Source: Actinoallomurus sp. (GTDB lineage Bacteria > Actinomycetota > Actinomycetes > Streptosporangiales > Streptosporangiaceae). From it: a stretch of DNA of 45,241 nt. Within the stretch, counting starts at the first letter, position 1, and each line of letters opens with the position of its first letter. Positions 23,949-31,909 of this stretch are shown in pieces. The translations under genes were made by a program, and so were the position numbers. The stretch spans positions 1 to 45,241 of the forward strand of contig JAOPYG010000401.1 of assembly GCA_025964685.1 (NCBI GenBank). Reading direction: 5' to 3'. Below the pieces are notes generated by a model. It saw nothing but the letters and a program-made list of their open reading frames with translations, had not been told where the DNA came from and made no database searches.

Positions 23949-24080
23949 CGCGGGGTATCGCGCAAGGTGACGTACGCCGGTGGCTGCGCAGGTCTTCGCC
24001 CGGCCGCGGTGAGAGTTCCTTGTCGGGACGACCGACGCCCGTTGCAGGCGTCGCCAACTGCATGAACACAGGGGGATGTC

Positions 24081-24575
24081 ATGACATTGCCAATGCGGCG
24101 CACCAGAGGTGGCCGACTGCACGGAATGGAGCCGGCCGCGATGCTGCGGCCGGATCCCTTCGCGGATGTGCAGGAGCTGCTCACGCGCATGACGGGGCTG
24201 ATCCAGCCGACGGCCGAGGCCGAGGCCGAACGTCCCTGGGTGCCGGTTGCGGAGATCGACGAGAACGACGATGCCTACATCGTCAGGCTGGAGATGCCCG
24301 GCATCGCGCCGGATGAGATCGACATCGGCATCCGTGACCGCGAGCTGTGCGTCAACGGCGAAGTCCGCGAGGGAGAAGAGGGCTCCAACACACTGCGCCT
24401 TCGGGTTGGGCGATTCCACTACCACACCTCACTGCCCTCCGACGTCGACGCGGACAACGTCGAGGCGTCAATGGACGAGGGGGTCTTGACCCTGCGGATC
24501 CCTAAGGCCCACGAAGGCCAAGCCCGCCACATCGAGATCACGGACGGGCGATCTGAAGACGCGCGAGGCTCCTGA
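24081..24575 (+). CDS. Hsp20/alpha-crystallin small heat-shock protein
   Basis: A 164-residue small heat-shock protein. An N-terminal arm (MLRPDPFADVQELL) precedes the alpha-crystallin domain, which starts WVPVAEIDENDDAYIV and ends with the conserved MDEGVLTLRIPK. The C-terminal tail is short and lacks a clear IxI anchor, which may limit oligomer size. It holds unfolding proteins in the cytoplasm without ATP. GGGGGATGTC precedes the ATG. In actinobacteria Hsp20 is often co-induced with Usp proteins under oxygen limitation. A glycosyltransferase relic abuts its stop codon. Confidence 0.93.
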   Translation: MTLPMRRTRGGRLHGMEPAAMLRPDPFADVQELLTRMTGLIQPTAEAEAERPWVPVAEIDENDDAYIVRLEMPGIAPDEIDIGIRDRELCVNGEVREGEEGSNTLRLRVGRFHYHTSLPSDVDADNVEASMDEGVLTLRIPKAHEGQARHIEITDGRSEDARGS

Positions 24576-24579
24576 TCCT

Positions 24580-24851
24580 GTGGAAGATCCGATCGTCGCG
24601 GAACTGAGCGGATCGCCGGTGCCCGCACCCTGCTGGGCATCCTGGCGGATGCCTACACGCTACGGATCAGCGCGTTCTGGGAGATCGGCGGTTTCTCCCC
24701 GCGGCTGTGGCTGGGCGGTGCGGAGGAGCTGCTGACCATCGACCTGGCGGCCCGGGGCCGGTGGAGGTTCTACCGCGACGACGTCGTGCTCCACCAGGCC
24801 GCCTCGCTGATCCGCGACTCCCGGGAGCGGCGGCGGCTGGGGATCCGCAAT
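24580..24851 (+). pseudogene. Glycosyltransferase fragment, copy of part of 39516-40502
   Basis: This stretch closely follows the DNA of the family 2 glycosyltransferase at about 39977-40270, from GTGGA(A/G)GA(T/C)CCGATCG to CGGCTGGGGATCCGCAA. A block of about 22 bases present in the intact gene (GACTGGCTGCCC... ahead of TGTTGGGC) is missing, so the frame is shifted. Both ends are abrupt: it begins four bases after the Hsp20 stop and ends before unrelated sequence. It is a relic of a duplicated or transferred gene, not a functional one. Confidence 0.82.
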
Positions 24852-25143
24852 CGACCGTGAGCTGCTGGCCGCGCTTTAATGCGGCGGCCTCGGCGAGGCT
24901 GCCGGATGTGGGGCCAGTGGGGTGTCCGGCTCGTCGACTGGACTCCCGGAGGGGGTGACTTCGCCGAGCCAGGGTGTGCCGCGCGGCTTCCAGAATCGGA
25001 GCGGGACTCACGCCTGTCGAATGCCTTTCAGGAGGATTAAGAGACTCCTGCCGCATGGGGGTTACCACAGCGAGCAGGGGGCGTGACCTGCGGTAATGCG
25101 ATTCTCGGCGATTTGATGCCTGCAGCGGGGGTACAAGAGCCAG
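24852..25143. other. Stretch with no recognisable gene
   Basis: Nearly 300 bases between the glycosyltransferase relic and the P450 gene. No family-like frame was found. GGTTACC (25069-25075) and GGTAATGCG (25092-25100) lie in the last 80 bases, where a promoter for the P450 is expected, but no clear -10/-35 pair is seen. Confidence 0.4.
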
Positions 25144-26478
25144 ATGACGCAGGAGCGACGCGACGCGCGAAGCGACGCTGGAAATGGCGCCATCCCAACG
25201 CGGACGGTTGTGGACCGTAGCGTCACGTTCCTGGCCGAGGGCTACACCTTCTTTGTCCGCCGCTTCCAGCGCTGGGGCAGCGATGCCTTTGAGATACGGC
25301 TGCTGGGTCGGCGGGCTCTGTGCACCCGCGGCCGCGAGGCGGCGCAGCTGTTCTACGACGGTTCAAGGGTCCGTCAGGCCAGGATGGTGCCGCGCCCGAT
25401 CCGCCGGACGCTGTTCGGCGAGGGTGCGGTGCATCTCCTCGACGGAGAGGAGCACCGACACCGCAAGGCCATGTTTCTGTCGGTGACAGCCGATCCCGCG
25501 GCCCTCGCCGTGTTGTCCGAGATCGCCGCCGAACGATGGGAGGCCGCCGCCGACCGCTGGGAGGCGGGCGCCGGCGTCGCTCTGTTCGACGAGGCCGTGG
25601 TCACCCTCGGGGAGATCGCGTTCTCCTGGGCGGGCATTCCCCTGGAGCCGACCGAGGTCGCTTCCCGGGCCTGGGACCTGGCCCGGATTGTGGACGGGTT
25701 CGGCACTTTCGGGTTTCGTCAGGTGCGAGGCCGGCTGGCCCGCCGGCGGGCTGAGCCGTGGGCCAGGCGGGTGGTCCGCGCGGTCCGCGCCGGACAGTTG
25801 GACCCGCCGGTCGGCAGCCCGCTGCAGGTCGTCGCCTCCCACCGGGACCTTGACGGTGAGCTGCTTGACCCGCGGACCGCCGCGGTGGAGTTGCTCAACA
25901 TCGTCCGCCCCACCGTCGCGGTGGCCTGGTTCATCACCTTCGCTGCGATGGCATTGCATACCCACCCCGAGTGGCGTACCCGGCTGGCCGACAACGACGA
26001 GGACCTGCTGGAGGCGTTCGCCCATGAGGTTCGCCGCCTGTACCCGTTCACTCCGGCCCTCGCCGACCGGGCCCGGCGAGACTTTCGCTGGAGGGGACAC
26101 CGGATCCGTCGTGGCCGCATGGTCGTGCTCGACGTCTACGGCACCTGTCACCACCCGGACCTGTGGCCCGACCCTCAGCGCTTCGACCCGGAACGGTTCA
26201 TCAGTCGAGAACCGGACCCCTTCGCCTTCGTCCCTCAGGGGGGTGGCGACCCAGCCACCGGGCACCGTTGCGCCGGAGAGAGGGTCACCGTCGAGCTCCT
26301 CAAGGTAGCAACCCGGCTGTTGACCCGACTGAACTATGACATTCCTCGACAGGACCTGAGGTACCCACTGACGCGGATGCCGACCCGACCGCGCAGCGGC
26401 TTCCTCATCGCCAACGTGCGGCGCATGGTCCAACTTCACGCCTCCCACGCCGCGCCTCCAAGCCTGCGCGGCTCGTAG
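25144..26478 (+). CDS. Cytochrome P450, CYP152-type fatty-acid peroxygenase
   Basis: A 444-residue P450. The haem-ligand cysteine is in GHRCAGE, preceded by FVPQGGGDPATG, the unusual heme-binding loop of CYP152 (P450-BSbeta, SPalpha). In the I-helix the acid/alcohol pair of ordinary P450s is replaced by RP in NIVRPTVAVAWFITF, the arginine that binds the fatty-acid carboxylate so H2O2 can be used directly. Such enzymes hydroxylate or decarboxylate fatty acids with peroxide and need no redox partner, consistent with no ferredoxin nearby. GGGGGTACAAGAGCC precedes ATG. It could detoxify peroxide or modify membrane lipids under stress. Confidence 0.9.
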   Translation: MTQERRDARSDAGNGAIPTRTVVDRSVTFLAEGYTFFVRRFQRWGSDAFEIRLLGRRALCTRGREAAQLFYDGSRVRQARMVPRPIRRTLFGEGAVHLLDGEEHRHRKAMFLSVTADPAALAVLSEIAAERWEAAADRWEAGAGVALFDEAVVTLGEIAFSWAGIPLEPTEVASRAWDLARIVDGFGTFGFRQVRGRLARRRAEPWARRVVRAVRAGQLDPPVGSPLQVVASHRDLDGELLDPRTAAVELLNIVRPTVAVAWFITFAAMALHTHPEWRTRLADNDEDLLEAFAHEVRRLYPFTPALADRARRDFRWRGHRIRRGRMVVLDVYGTCHHPDLWPDPQRFDPERFISREPDPFAFVPQGGGDPATGHRCAGERVTVELLKVATRLLTRLNYDIPRQDLRYPLTRMPTRPRSGFLIANVRRMVQLHASHAAPPSLRGS

Positions 26479-26554
26479 TGGCGGCGGCATGACCACATGT
26501 GGGTCGCTATCGGCACATTCGCGCTGTTTGAGGACTGGGTGAACAGGTCGGCCT

Positions 26555-27400
26555 GTGACCCGCCGCGATGTAGTCCTGCTGATCCTGCTCGGCGCAGCGT
26601 GGGGAGCCGCCTATCCTCTGACCGCCGTGGTTCTGCGCGAGCTGTCCACGCCGGCTGTCGTCGTCGCACGCACCGCGTTGTCCGCGATCGTACTGTTACC
26701 TTTTGCTGCCCATACCGGAACGTTGCGCGCCATACGGGCTCGCCCAGTAGGCGTCCTGGTCGCGGCACTGTTGCAGGTAACGATCCCGCTGGTCCTGTTC
26801 ACCACCGGGCAGCGATACATTTCCGCTGGCCTGGCCGGCATCTTGGTGGCAAGTCAGCCTGTCTGGGCCGCCATCATGACAGCGATCGTGGACCGGACTT
26901 CTCATCCTCGCCAGTTCGCTGGAGTGCTCATTGGACTTTGTGGTGTGGCCATGCTCTTCCTCCAGGACATCCACATCGGCGGTACGAGCGGGTGGGCCGC
27001 GGCCCAGCTGCTGGCTGCTGCAGTGTTCTTCGCCGCAGGCGCGATATGGGCCGAGCGCGTCATCCCTGACGTGCCGCCACTGGCCACCGCAACGGCCGCT
27101 ATGACCATCAGCGCTATCGCTCTGGCTCCGTTCGCTGCCATGACGACATGGCGCACACCTCACCCGTCCACACTCGTGTGGCTGGTTATCCTCGGTGTGG
27201 CGACCACTGGCGGTGCCCTCGTCCTCTTCTACGCGCTCGTCCACCGCATCGGCGCCGTCCGCGCCAATCTCGCCGCGTATCTATCTCCCGGGTTTGCCGT
27301 CGCATACGGCGCGGTTTCCTTGGGCGAACGAGTGAGCCTCAAAGCGCTCGCCGGCCTCGTCTTGATCCTGACTGGCTCCTACATCAGCATCCGGCACTGA
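26555..27400 (+). CDS. EamA/DMT-family transporter
   Basis: A 281-residue membrane protein with about 10 hydrophobic segments in two EamA repeats: the first begins VLLILLGAAWGAAYPLTAV, the second near residue 145 (AAQLLAAAVFFAAGAIWAE). The tail VSLGERVSLKALAGLVLILTG is diagnostic of drug/metabolite transporters. They export amino acids or metabolites by proton antiport; the substrate is unknown. The start is GTG at 26555 with a weak ribosome binding site. It follows the P450 by 76 bases. Confidence 0.87.
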   Translation: MTRRDVVLLILLGAAWGAAYPLTAVVLRELSTPAVVVARTALSAIVLLPFAAHTGTLRAIRARPVGVLVAALLQVTIPLVLFTTGQRYISAGLAGILVASQPVWAAIMTAIVDRTSHPRQFAGVLIGLCGVAMLFLQDIHIGGTSGWAAAQLLAAAVFFAAGAIWAERVIPDVPPLATATAAMTISAIALAPFAAMTTWRTPHPSTLVWLVILGVATTGGALVLFYALVHRIGAVRANLAAYLSPGFAVAYGAVSLGERVSLKALAGLVLILTGSYISIRH

Positions 27401-28092
27401 CTGCGTTCGGCCGGCTCCAAAAGCCTGCCTGGACGAGCGCAGTCACGGTACGAAGCCGGACCTGGGCCAGGCGGACTGCGATTCAGTCCACCAAGTAAGT
27501 GGCCCACCACACGTTGCCACTGTAGGTACGTGCCTGTCACGGCGATGTCGGCAGTCTCACAGATACCGTGGCTCGCTCAGGTCCAGACTGTGCCGCTGGT
27601 CGATTGCAGGACCGACGACCTCAAGCGCCTCGCCTTCCCCCCCAGATCCGCGACGTCTTCGCCCCTACTGCAAAACCCGTCGCGTGCCGAGCCGGCCGAA
27701 CGATCACGGGTCAAAAATCCTGGCAAAAGGGGCACTGGGGTGCGGTTGCCCGGTGGGGAGCCGGGGCAGAGGGAGACGGATGGCGGATCCCGTGTCGTGA
27801 GGCCGCCGAAAGCCGTGGCGTACCGCTGTGCCGGTGAACGTTGTTCGGCCGTGCCTGGCGGGAGGCTAGGAGCCTGGACCTGCTTAAGGCGGATGTCCCC
27901 GATGCCCTGCGGACGGTGGATGCTTGGAGGGTCGTGCTCTTCCTCCATGATCGCCGCGGCGTCAGCGCAAGGCTGCGTGCTGCGGCCGGTCGCATGGAAT
28001 TACGCTGGCCGCTTCCCGGGAGTGTCGGCAGAAGCAGACTTCTGCGATTGATTCGCCTTCGCGGTATGAAGTCAAAAAACGGGGGCGCCGTA
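27401..28092. other. Long stretch with no recognisable gene
   Basis: About 690 bases between the transporter and the DUF2267 gene. Several overlapping frames exist on both strands, but none shows family motifs or a good ribosome binding site. A frame open from 27841 runs into the DUF2267 gene, and its first 80 codons resemble no family. The region may be decayed DNA or hold a non-coding RNA. Confidence 0.45.
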
Positions 28093-28524
28093 ATGACCAA
28101 AACAGGATACCGGTCCTTTGACACTACGGTAGACAAGACGAATCGTATTCTGAGACATATCGAGGAGGCCTATGGCTGGCCAAAAGAGCGTCGAAACCAG
28201 TCGTATAACGCTTTGCGTGCGGTGTTGCACGCACTGCGTGATCGGCTGACGGTAGACGAGGCCGCCCATTTCGCCGCGCAACTGCCCATGCTCGTCCGTG
28301 GACTGTATTACGAGGGTTGGGACCCGAGCCGAGTGCCGAAGAAGATGCACAGGGACGACTTCCTGAACCAAATACGGAAAGAGATGCCGCCATATGAGAT
28401 CAAGGGTGGTCTCGAAGGCCTGGTGCATACGGTGGCGCACGCACTCAGGCTCTATATCACGGATGGAGAGTGGGAGGACATCAAAGTTGAAATGCCAGAA
28501 GATCTGGCTGCCATGCTGCCTTAA
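28093..28524 (+). CDS. DUF2267 domain protein
   Basis: A 143-residue protein that is essentially one DUF2267 domain. It begins YRSFDTTVDKTNRILRHIEEAYGWP, continues through RRNQSYNALRAVLHALRDRLTVDEA and AAQLPMLVRGLYYEGWDP, and ends with an EVEMPEDL-like stretch (IKVEMPEDLAAMLP). The fold is helical and the function unknown, but the domain often occurs beside Usp, Hsp20 and erythromycin-esterase genes, as here. ATG 28093 is chosen because the domain starts there; ATG 28066 is possible. Third-position GC is somewhat lower than in the catabolic island. Confidence 0.87.
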   Translation: MTKTGYRSFDTTVDKTNRILRHIEEAYGWPKERRNQSYNALRAVLHALRDRLTVDEAAHFAAQLPMLVRGLYYEGWDPSRVPKKMHRDDFLNQIRKEMPPYEIKGGLEGLVHTVAHALRLYITDGEWEDIKVEMPEDLAAMLP

Positions 28525-28686
28525 AAGAGGCACTCGATCGTCAGATCATGTGCGGATTCGCATCGGGGTTGTCGCCACAGGGCGTACCACGGCTTACGGC
28601 CGGGGGGAGGGCGTTTCCGGCAATCGGCGCGGGCTGCACTTAGTTGCTGTCGGCGCCGTCGCGCAGACTATGGAGGGGAGAACATT

Positions 28687-29037
28687 ATGGCGGTGAAGCT
28701 AAGCGAGCGATCCTTTGACTTCGCGAAGAAGCTGATCGAAGAGCGACATGTCGTCCTTGACGTTATGGACGACTGGAGCGAGCACCAGCCGTCCGCCCAA
28801 CAAGAGAACGATTTCATCGAAAAGCATGGATTTGGCGAGTATGGGAGGTGGCATCTGGGCGTTGACGATGAGTACGCCGAGGACACCAAGTCCAGATACA
28901 AGTTTCCTTACGGTGACTTCGAGAACGTGCATCGGTGCGGCGTCATCGCCGCGGAGGTCCGGTCCGCGCGGCTGAAGTACACGGACATCGAGGTCGCGGC
29001 GGCTCACCTGCACGGCATGCTCGATGAGCTGATGTGA
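28687..29037 (+). CDS. Conserved hypothetical protein, 116 residues
   Basis: A soluble, acidic protein preceded by a strong ribosome binding site (GGAGGGGAGAACATT before ATG). It begins MAVKLSERSFDFAKKLIEE and ends VAAAHLHGMLDELM, with aromatic- and charge-rich middle parts (EHGFGEYGRWHLGVDDE-like). I recognise no named family. Its coding character, start signal and position between two stress genes make it a likely real gene of the stress island. Confidence 0.75.
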   Translation: MAVKLSERSFDFAKKLIEERHVVLDVMDDWSEHQPSAQQENDFIEKHGFGEYGRWHLGVDDEYAEDTKSRYKFPYGDFENVHRCGVIAAEVRSARLKYTDIEVAAAHLHGMLDELM

Positions 29038-29136
29038 CCCACTTTGTTCGCGAATTTGCCGCCGCTGGGCCGCGGAGATGTTCTCGCGCGCTCTTGCGGA
29101 GGGACGGGAGGACGTAAGGGAAGGAGTTGACGATGT

Positions 29137-29610
29137 ATGTCCACCGACAAGAATCGTGGTCCGGATAAAGTCGTGCTGGGCACCTACAGGAGCCACGCGG
29201 CAGCCCAGCGTGCCGTGGACGTCCTGGCCAGCCAGAAGTTCCCGGTCGAACACGTCACCATTGTGGGCACCGGCCTCAGATTTAAAGAAATTGTACTCGG
29301 CCGTTTGACCCTGGGCCGGGTTCTGATCGGCGGGGCGGTCACGGGCGGCTGGATCGGCCTGCTGGTCGGGCTGGTGTTGTTGATCGTGAGCCCGTGGGCG
29401 GCCTGGTCGATGATCTCTGCGATCGCGCTGGGCATCGTGTTCGGCATCATCTGGGCGGCGGTAGCCCGCGTGATGTACCGGCGGTCCTTCGCCGCCGTGC
29501 CCGGGATCATCGCCGACCGCTACGACGTGCTGGTCGACGCCGAATTCGCCGAAGAGGCTCGGCGGGTGCTTGTCGACGCTCTGGCGGCCCCTGCCGACAG
29601 ATCGAGCTAG
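29137..29610 (+). CDS. General stress protein, YflT/17M-like with two membrane segments
   Basis: A 157-residue protein. The N-terminal 45 residues (VVLGTYRSHAAAQRAVDVLAS... VTIVGTGL) are the ferredoxin-like YflT/heat-induced stress protein domain. Two glycine-rich membrane segments follow (GGAVTGGWIGLLVGLVLLIVS and AIALGIVFGIIWAAVARV), and a short cytoplasmic tail ends DAEFAEEARRVLVDAL. Such proteins are common stress-induced membrane proteins of unknown mechanism. GGAAGGAGTTGACGATGT precedes the ATG. Confidence 0.88.
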   Translation: MSTDKNRGPDKVVLGTYRSHAAAQRAVDVLASQKFPVEHVTIVGTGLRFKEIVLGRLTLGRVLIGGAVTGGWIGLLVGLVLLIVSPWAAWSMISAIALGIVFGIIWAAVARVMYRRSFAAVPGIIADRYDVLVDAEFAEEARRVLVDALAAPADRSS

Positions 29611-29718
29611 GTGAACCGTCAAGTCACAGACGAGTCAGAGTCCGTTGGTCAGCGCTGGTGGTGAACCGTCGGACGGGGTTGGGGACGGCGTCGATCATGT
29701 CACCGGCTGATTGATCGT

Positions 29719-30684
29719 TCAGGGTTCGGCGTGCACGTCCTCAGGACCCTTGTCGGGGCGGAGACCGCGCCAGCTCGGATGGCGGAGCATGCCGTCGGTG
29801 GTGCGCTCGGTGTAGGCGACCTCGCCGACGAGTTCAGGCGACGCCCAGTGGGCGTCTCGCGCGTGGCTGCGCGGTACGTCGGTGCCGAAGGGGCTCGTCT
29901 GGCGTTCCAGCGGCCCGAGCGTGGCCGCGAGGTCGCGCAGCATGGTGTGGGTGAATCCGGTGCCGACGTTGCCGGCGTACTCCAGGCCGCGCTCCCCGGG
30001 GACGCCGACCAGCAGTGATCCGATCAGGTCGGCGCGGCGGCCCTTGCCGGGGCGCCACCCGCCGATCACGATCTCCTGGTGGCGGACGTTCTTGATCTTC
30101 AGCCAGTCGCCGGTGCGGCGCCCCGGGTGGTAGCGGGATTGCAGGCGCTTGGCGATCACGCCTTCGAGCCCCTGTTCGACGCTGGCCGCCAGCACATCTT
30201 GGCCGCTGTCCCTGAACCACGGCGGAGTCCGGACGTTGTGCCCTGCCAGGGTGAGGTCATCCAGCACCGTGCGGCGTTCGGTATACGCCAGGTCGAGAAG
30301 AGATCGATCGTCTAGGTGCATCACGTCGAACACGTAGTACTCCACCGGTATGGCCTGAAGGAGGTGTTCGGTCGGCCGCAGCACGTGCATGCGCGACTGC
30401 AGTAGCCCGAAGTCCGGCCGGCCGTCGCGGAGGGCGACGATCTCCCCGTCGAGGACGACCGGCCGGCCGGCGAGTTCCGCGAGTTCGGCGAGTTCCGGGT
30501 AGGAGCCGGTGATGTCCCGGTCGTTGCGGGATAGCGCCCGTACGCGTTCTTCCGACACGTAGGTGACCGCCCGGACCCCGTCCCACTTGAACTCATATCC
30601 CCAGCGATCGTCGTCGGTCGGCAGCCTGGGCGAAAGAATCGCCTTCATCGGCCGAATCAGTGGCAGGTCTCCCATCGACGACAC
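29719..30684 (-). CDS. ATP-dependent DNA ligase (LigC/LigD-ligase type)
   Basis: A 321-residue ATP-dependent ligase made of the nucleotidyltransferase and OB domains only. The adenylated lysine is in EFKWDGVR (about residue 33), motif III/IIIa stretches include VLDGEIVAL and FDVMHLD, motif IV EGVIAKR, and motif V WLKIKN. It seals nicks and, with Ku and the LigD-like polymerase nearby, can serve NHEJ or base-excision repair. GTG 30684 opens the frame; ATG 30675 is a good alternative. It is transcribed leftwards, opposite to Ku and the polymerase. Confidence 0.92.
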   Translation of the reverse strand: MSSMGDLPLIRPMKAILSPRLPTDDDRWGYEFKWDGVRAVTYVSEERVRALSRNDRDITGSYPELAELAELAGRPVVLDGEIVALRDGRPDFGLLQSRMHVLRPTEHLLQAIPVEYYVFDVMHLDDRSLLDLAYTERRTVLDDLTLAGHNVRTPPWFRDSGQDVLAASVEQGLEGVIAKRLQSRYHPGRRTGDWLKIKNVRHQEIVIGGWRPGKGRRADLIGSLLVGVPGERGLEYAGNVGTGFTHTMLRDLAATLGPLERQTSPFGTDVPRSHARDAHWASPELVGEVAYTERTTDGMLRHPSWRGLRPDKGPEDVHAEP

Positions 30685-30745
30685 CCTGGAGTGCTACCCG
30701 CAAGCCGCAGGTCCTGACCAGGAAGACGTCACCTGGCCCCCGGGC

Positions 30746-30862
30746 TCAGCGATCCGTCGGCCTGATGTCAAGCGCCATGACGTTTTCCGGTGGGATGACC
30801 GACGAGTACCGAATGTCCGCCTGAACACCGATCAGCTGCGGCCGGGTCTCTGCGTACGGCAA
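30746..30862 (-). CDS. Possible small ORF, 38 residues, TTG start
   Basis: Seventeen bases after the DUF6328 stop, GAGGTGGAAGGGG precedes a TTG at 30862 that opens a 38-codon frame (first residues PYAETRPQLIGVQADIRYSS). It would be translated with DUF6328. Nothing recognises it, and it may instead be the tail of a lost gene; the good Shine-Dalgarno sequence is its main support. Confidence 0.3.
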   Translation of the reverse strand: MPYAETRPQLIGVQADIRYSSVIPPENVMALDIRPTDR

Positions 30863-30879
30863 ACGGCCCCTTCCACCTC

Positions 30880-31380
30880 CTACTGATCCGGCGGAGACCG
30901 GTACGCGGCCTGTGGGGGAAGGGCGCGTCTGAGCGTCAGCAGTGGCTGGACGAACCATGCCCAGGCGCACAGGATCACCACGCCCGTCGCCGTGGCGGTC
31001 GCGAGCCACGAGGAGAAGAAGCCTCGGGCCGCGACCGCGACGCCGCAGGCCATGGATACGGTCAGTGTGCTTGCTCCGACGATGCCGTACTGGTTCGAGC
31101 GGCTGATCAGCACGTCCTTTCTGCCGGAGCCGAACAGGATCCGGTGCTGGGTGGCGGGGGCGATGAAGCAGATTGACGCGACCGCCGCCGTGACCAGCGA
31201 GACATAGTACACCCAGCGTCCGGCATGGCCGATCCGGTGGAAGCCGGTTGAGAACGGGAGTGTCAGCAGGAACCCGAACAGGATCTGCACTCCGGCCACG
31301 GCGACGCGAAGTTCCTGGAGTACCTCGACGAGTTCCCGGTCGAGAAGCTCCCTCGGCGTCTCGCCTCGCGCCGGTTCCAC
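30880..31380 (-). CDS. DUF6328-like membrane protein
   Basis: A 166-residue protein with four hydrophobic segments. The N-terminal part ELVEVLQELRVAVAGVQILFGFLLTLPF matches DUF6328 (Rv-type actinobacterial membrane proteins of unknown role), followed by VYYVSLVTAAVASICFIAPA and two further helices. The frame is open back to 31632, but those 84 codons look non-coding; GTG 31380 with GGGAG six bases upstream is the likely start. It sits in the stress island, back to back with the phosphoribosyltransferase fusion. Confidence 0.72.
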   Translation of the reverse strand: MEPARGETPRELLDRELVEVLQELRVAVAGVQILFGFLLTLPFSTGFHRIGHAGRWVYYVSLVTAAVASICFIAPATQHRILFGSGRKDVLISRSNQYGIVGASTLTVSMACGVAVAARGFFSSWLATATATGVVILCAWAWFVQPLLTLRRALPPQAAYRSPPDQ

Positions 31381-31909
31381 TGCTGCTCCCGATGGTTGCG
31401 TTCCGCTCTCAAAGCCCCGCTGATCCGTCAGCTCGCCACGGCGAGTTCCGGCTCCGGCCGACGCCAGGTCGGCCGGCTGGCATCGGAGAGCTCCGGCGCG
31501 GTCGTCTCCGGCACCGGGAACAGTAGCGGAACTGAACGGAATAGCCTGTCCGTCACTGCCGGGCGGCGTGTCTGGGGCACCGCGACCAGGTGCGGTGCTC
31601 CGGCGCGAGCCGCGCCACCTGAGCTCACCCATCGACCTGTAGAACCATCAGGGCGCGGGCCCTTGGCGGCAGGGTTCGCCGGGAGCGGCCGCAGCGGTTG
31701 TGCTCTCGGCCTGACAGCCGCCGACGCGTTGAGCTACATGGATGCGCTGGCCCGCCGCCGTCGGAGAGGACCCCCGGGGGGTGAGGCGTCACAGGGGGTG
31801 GGGCGTAGCGTCGGAAGTACAGCAGGTCGCGGGTCCGCCGACGACACGGCTGCGGCGGTGTTCCACGATCTTGGAGGGTTCCACCTAGCAGCGGTCGGCG
31901 GTGAGGTCG
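31381..31909. other. Divergent intergenic region, no recognisable gene
   Basis: About 530 bases between the divergent DUF6328 and phosphoribosyltransferase-esterase genes. It should hold both promoters. No family-like frame or clear promoter hexamers were recognised. Confidence 0.45.

Noticed and set aside
27841..28092. N-terminal extension of the DUF2267 protein to 227 residues
   Set aside because: The first 80 codons do not resemble the family, and the domain begins right after ATG 28093.
29611..29718. GTGAACCGTC direct repeat (29611 and about 29661) as an insertion-sequence end
   Set aside because: Only ten bases, no associated transposase, and no matching inverted copy.
31381..31632. 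N-terminal extension of the DUF6328 protein to 250 residues
   Set aside because: The extension is low-complexity and shadow-like; GTG 31380 has a good ribosome binding site and family members begin there.
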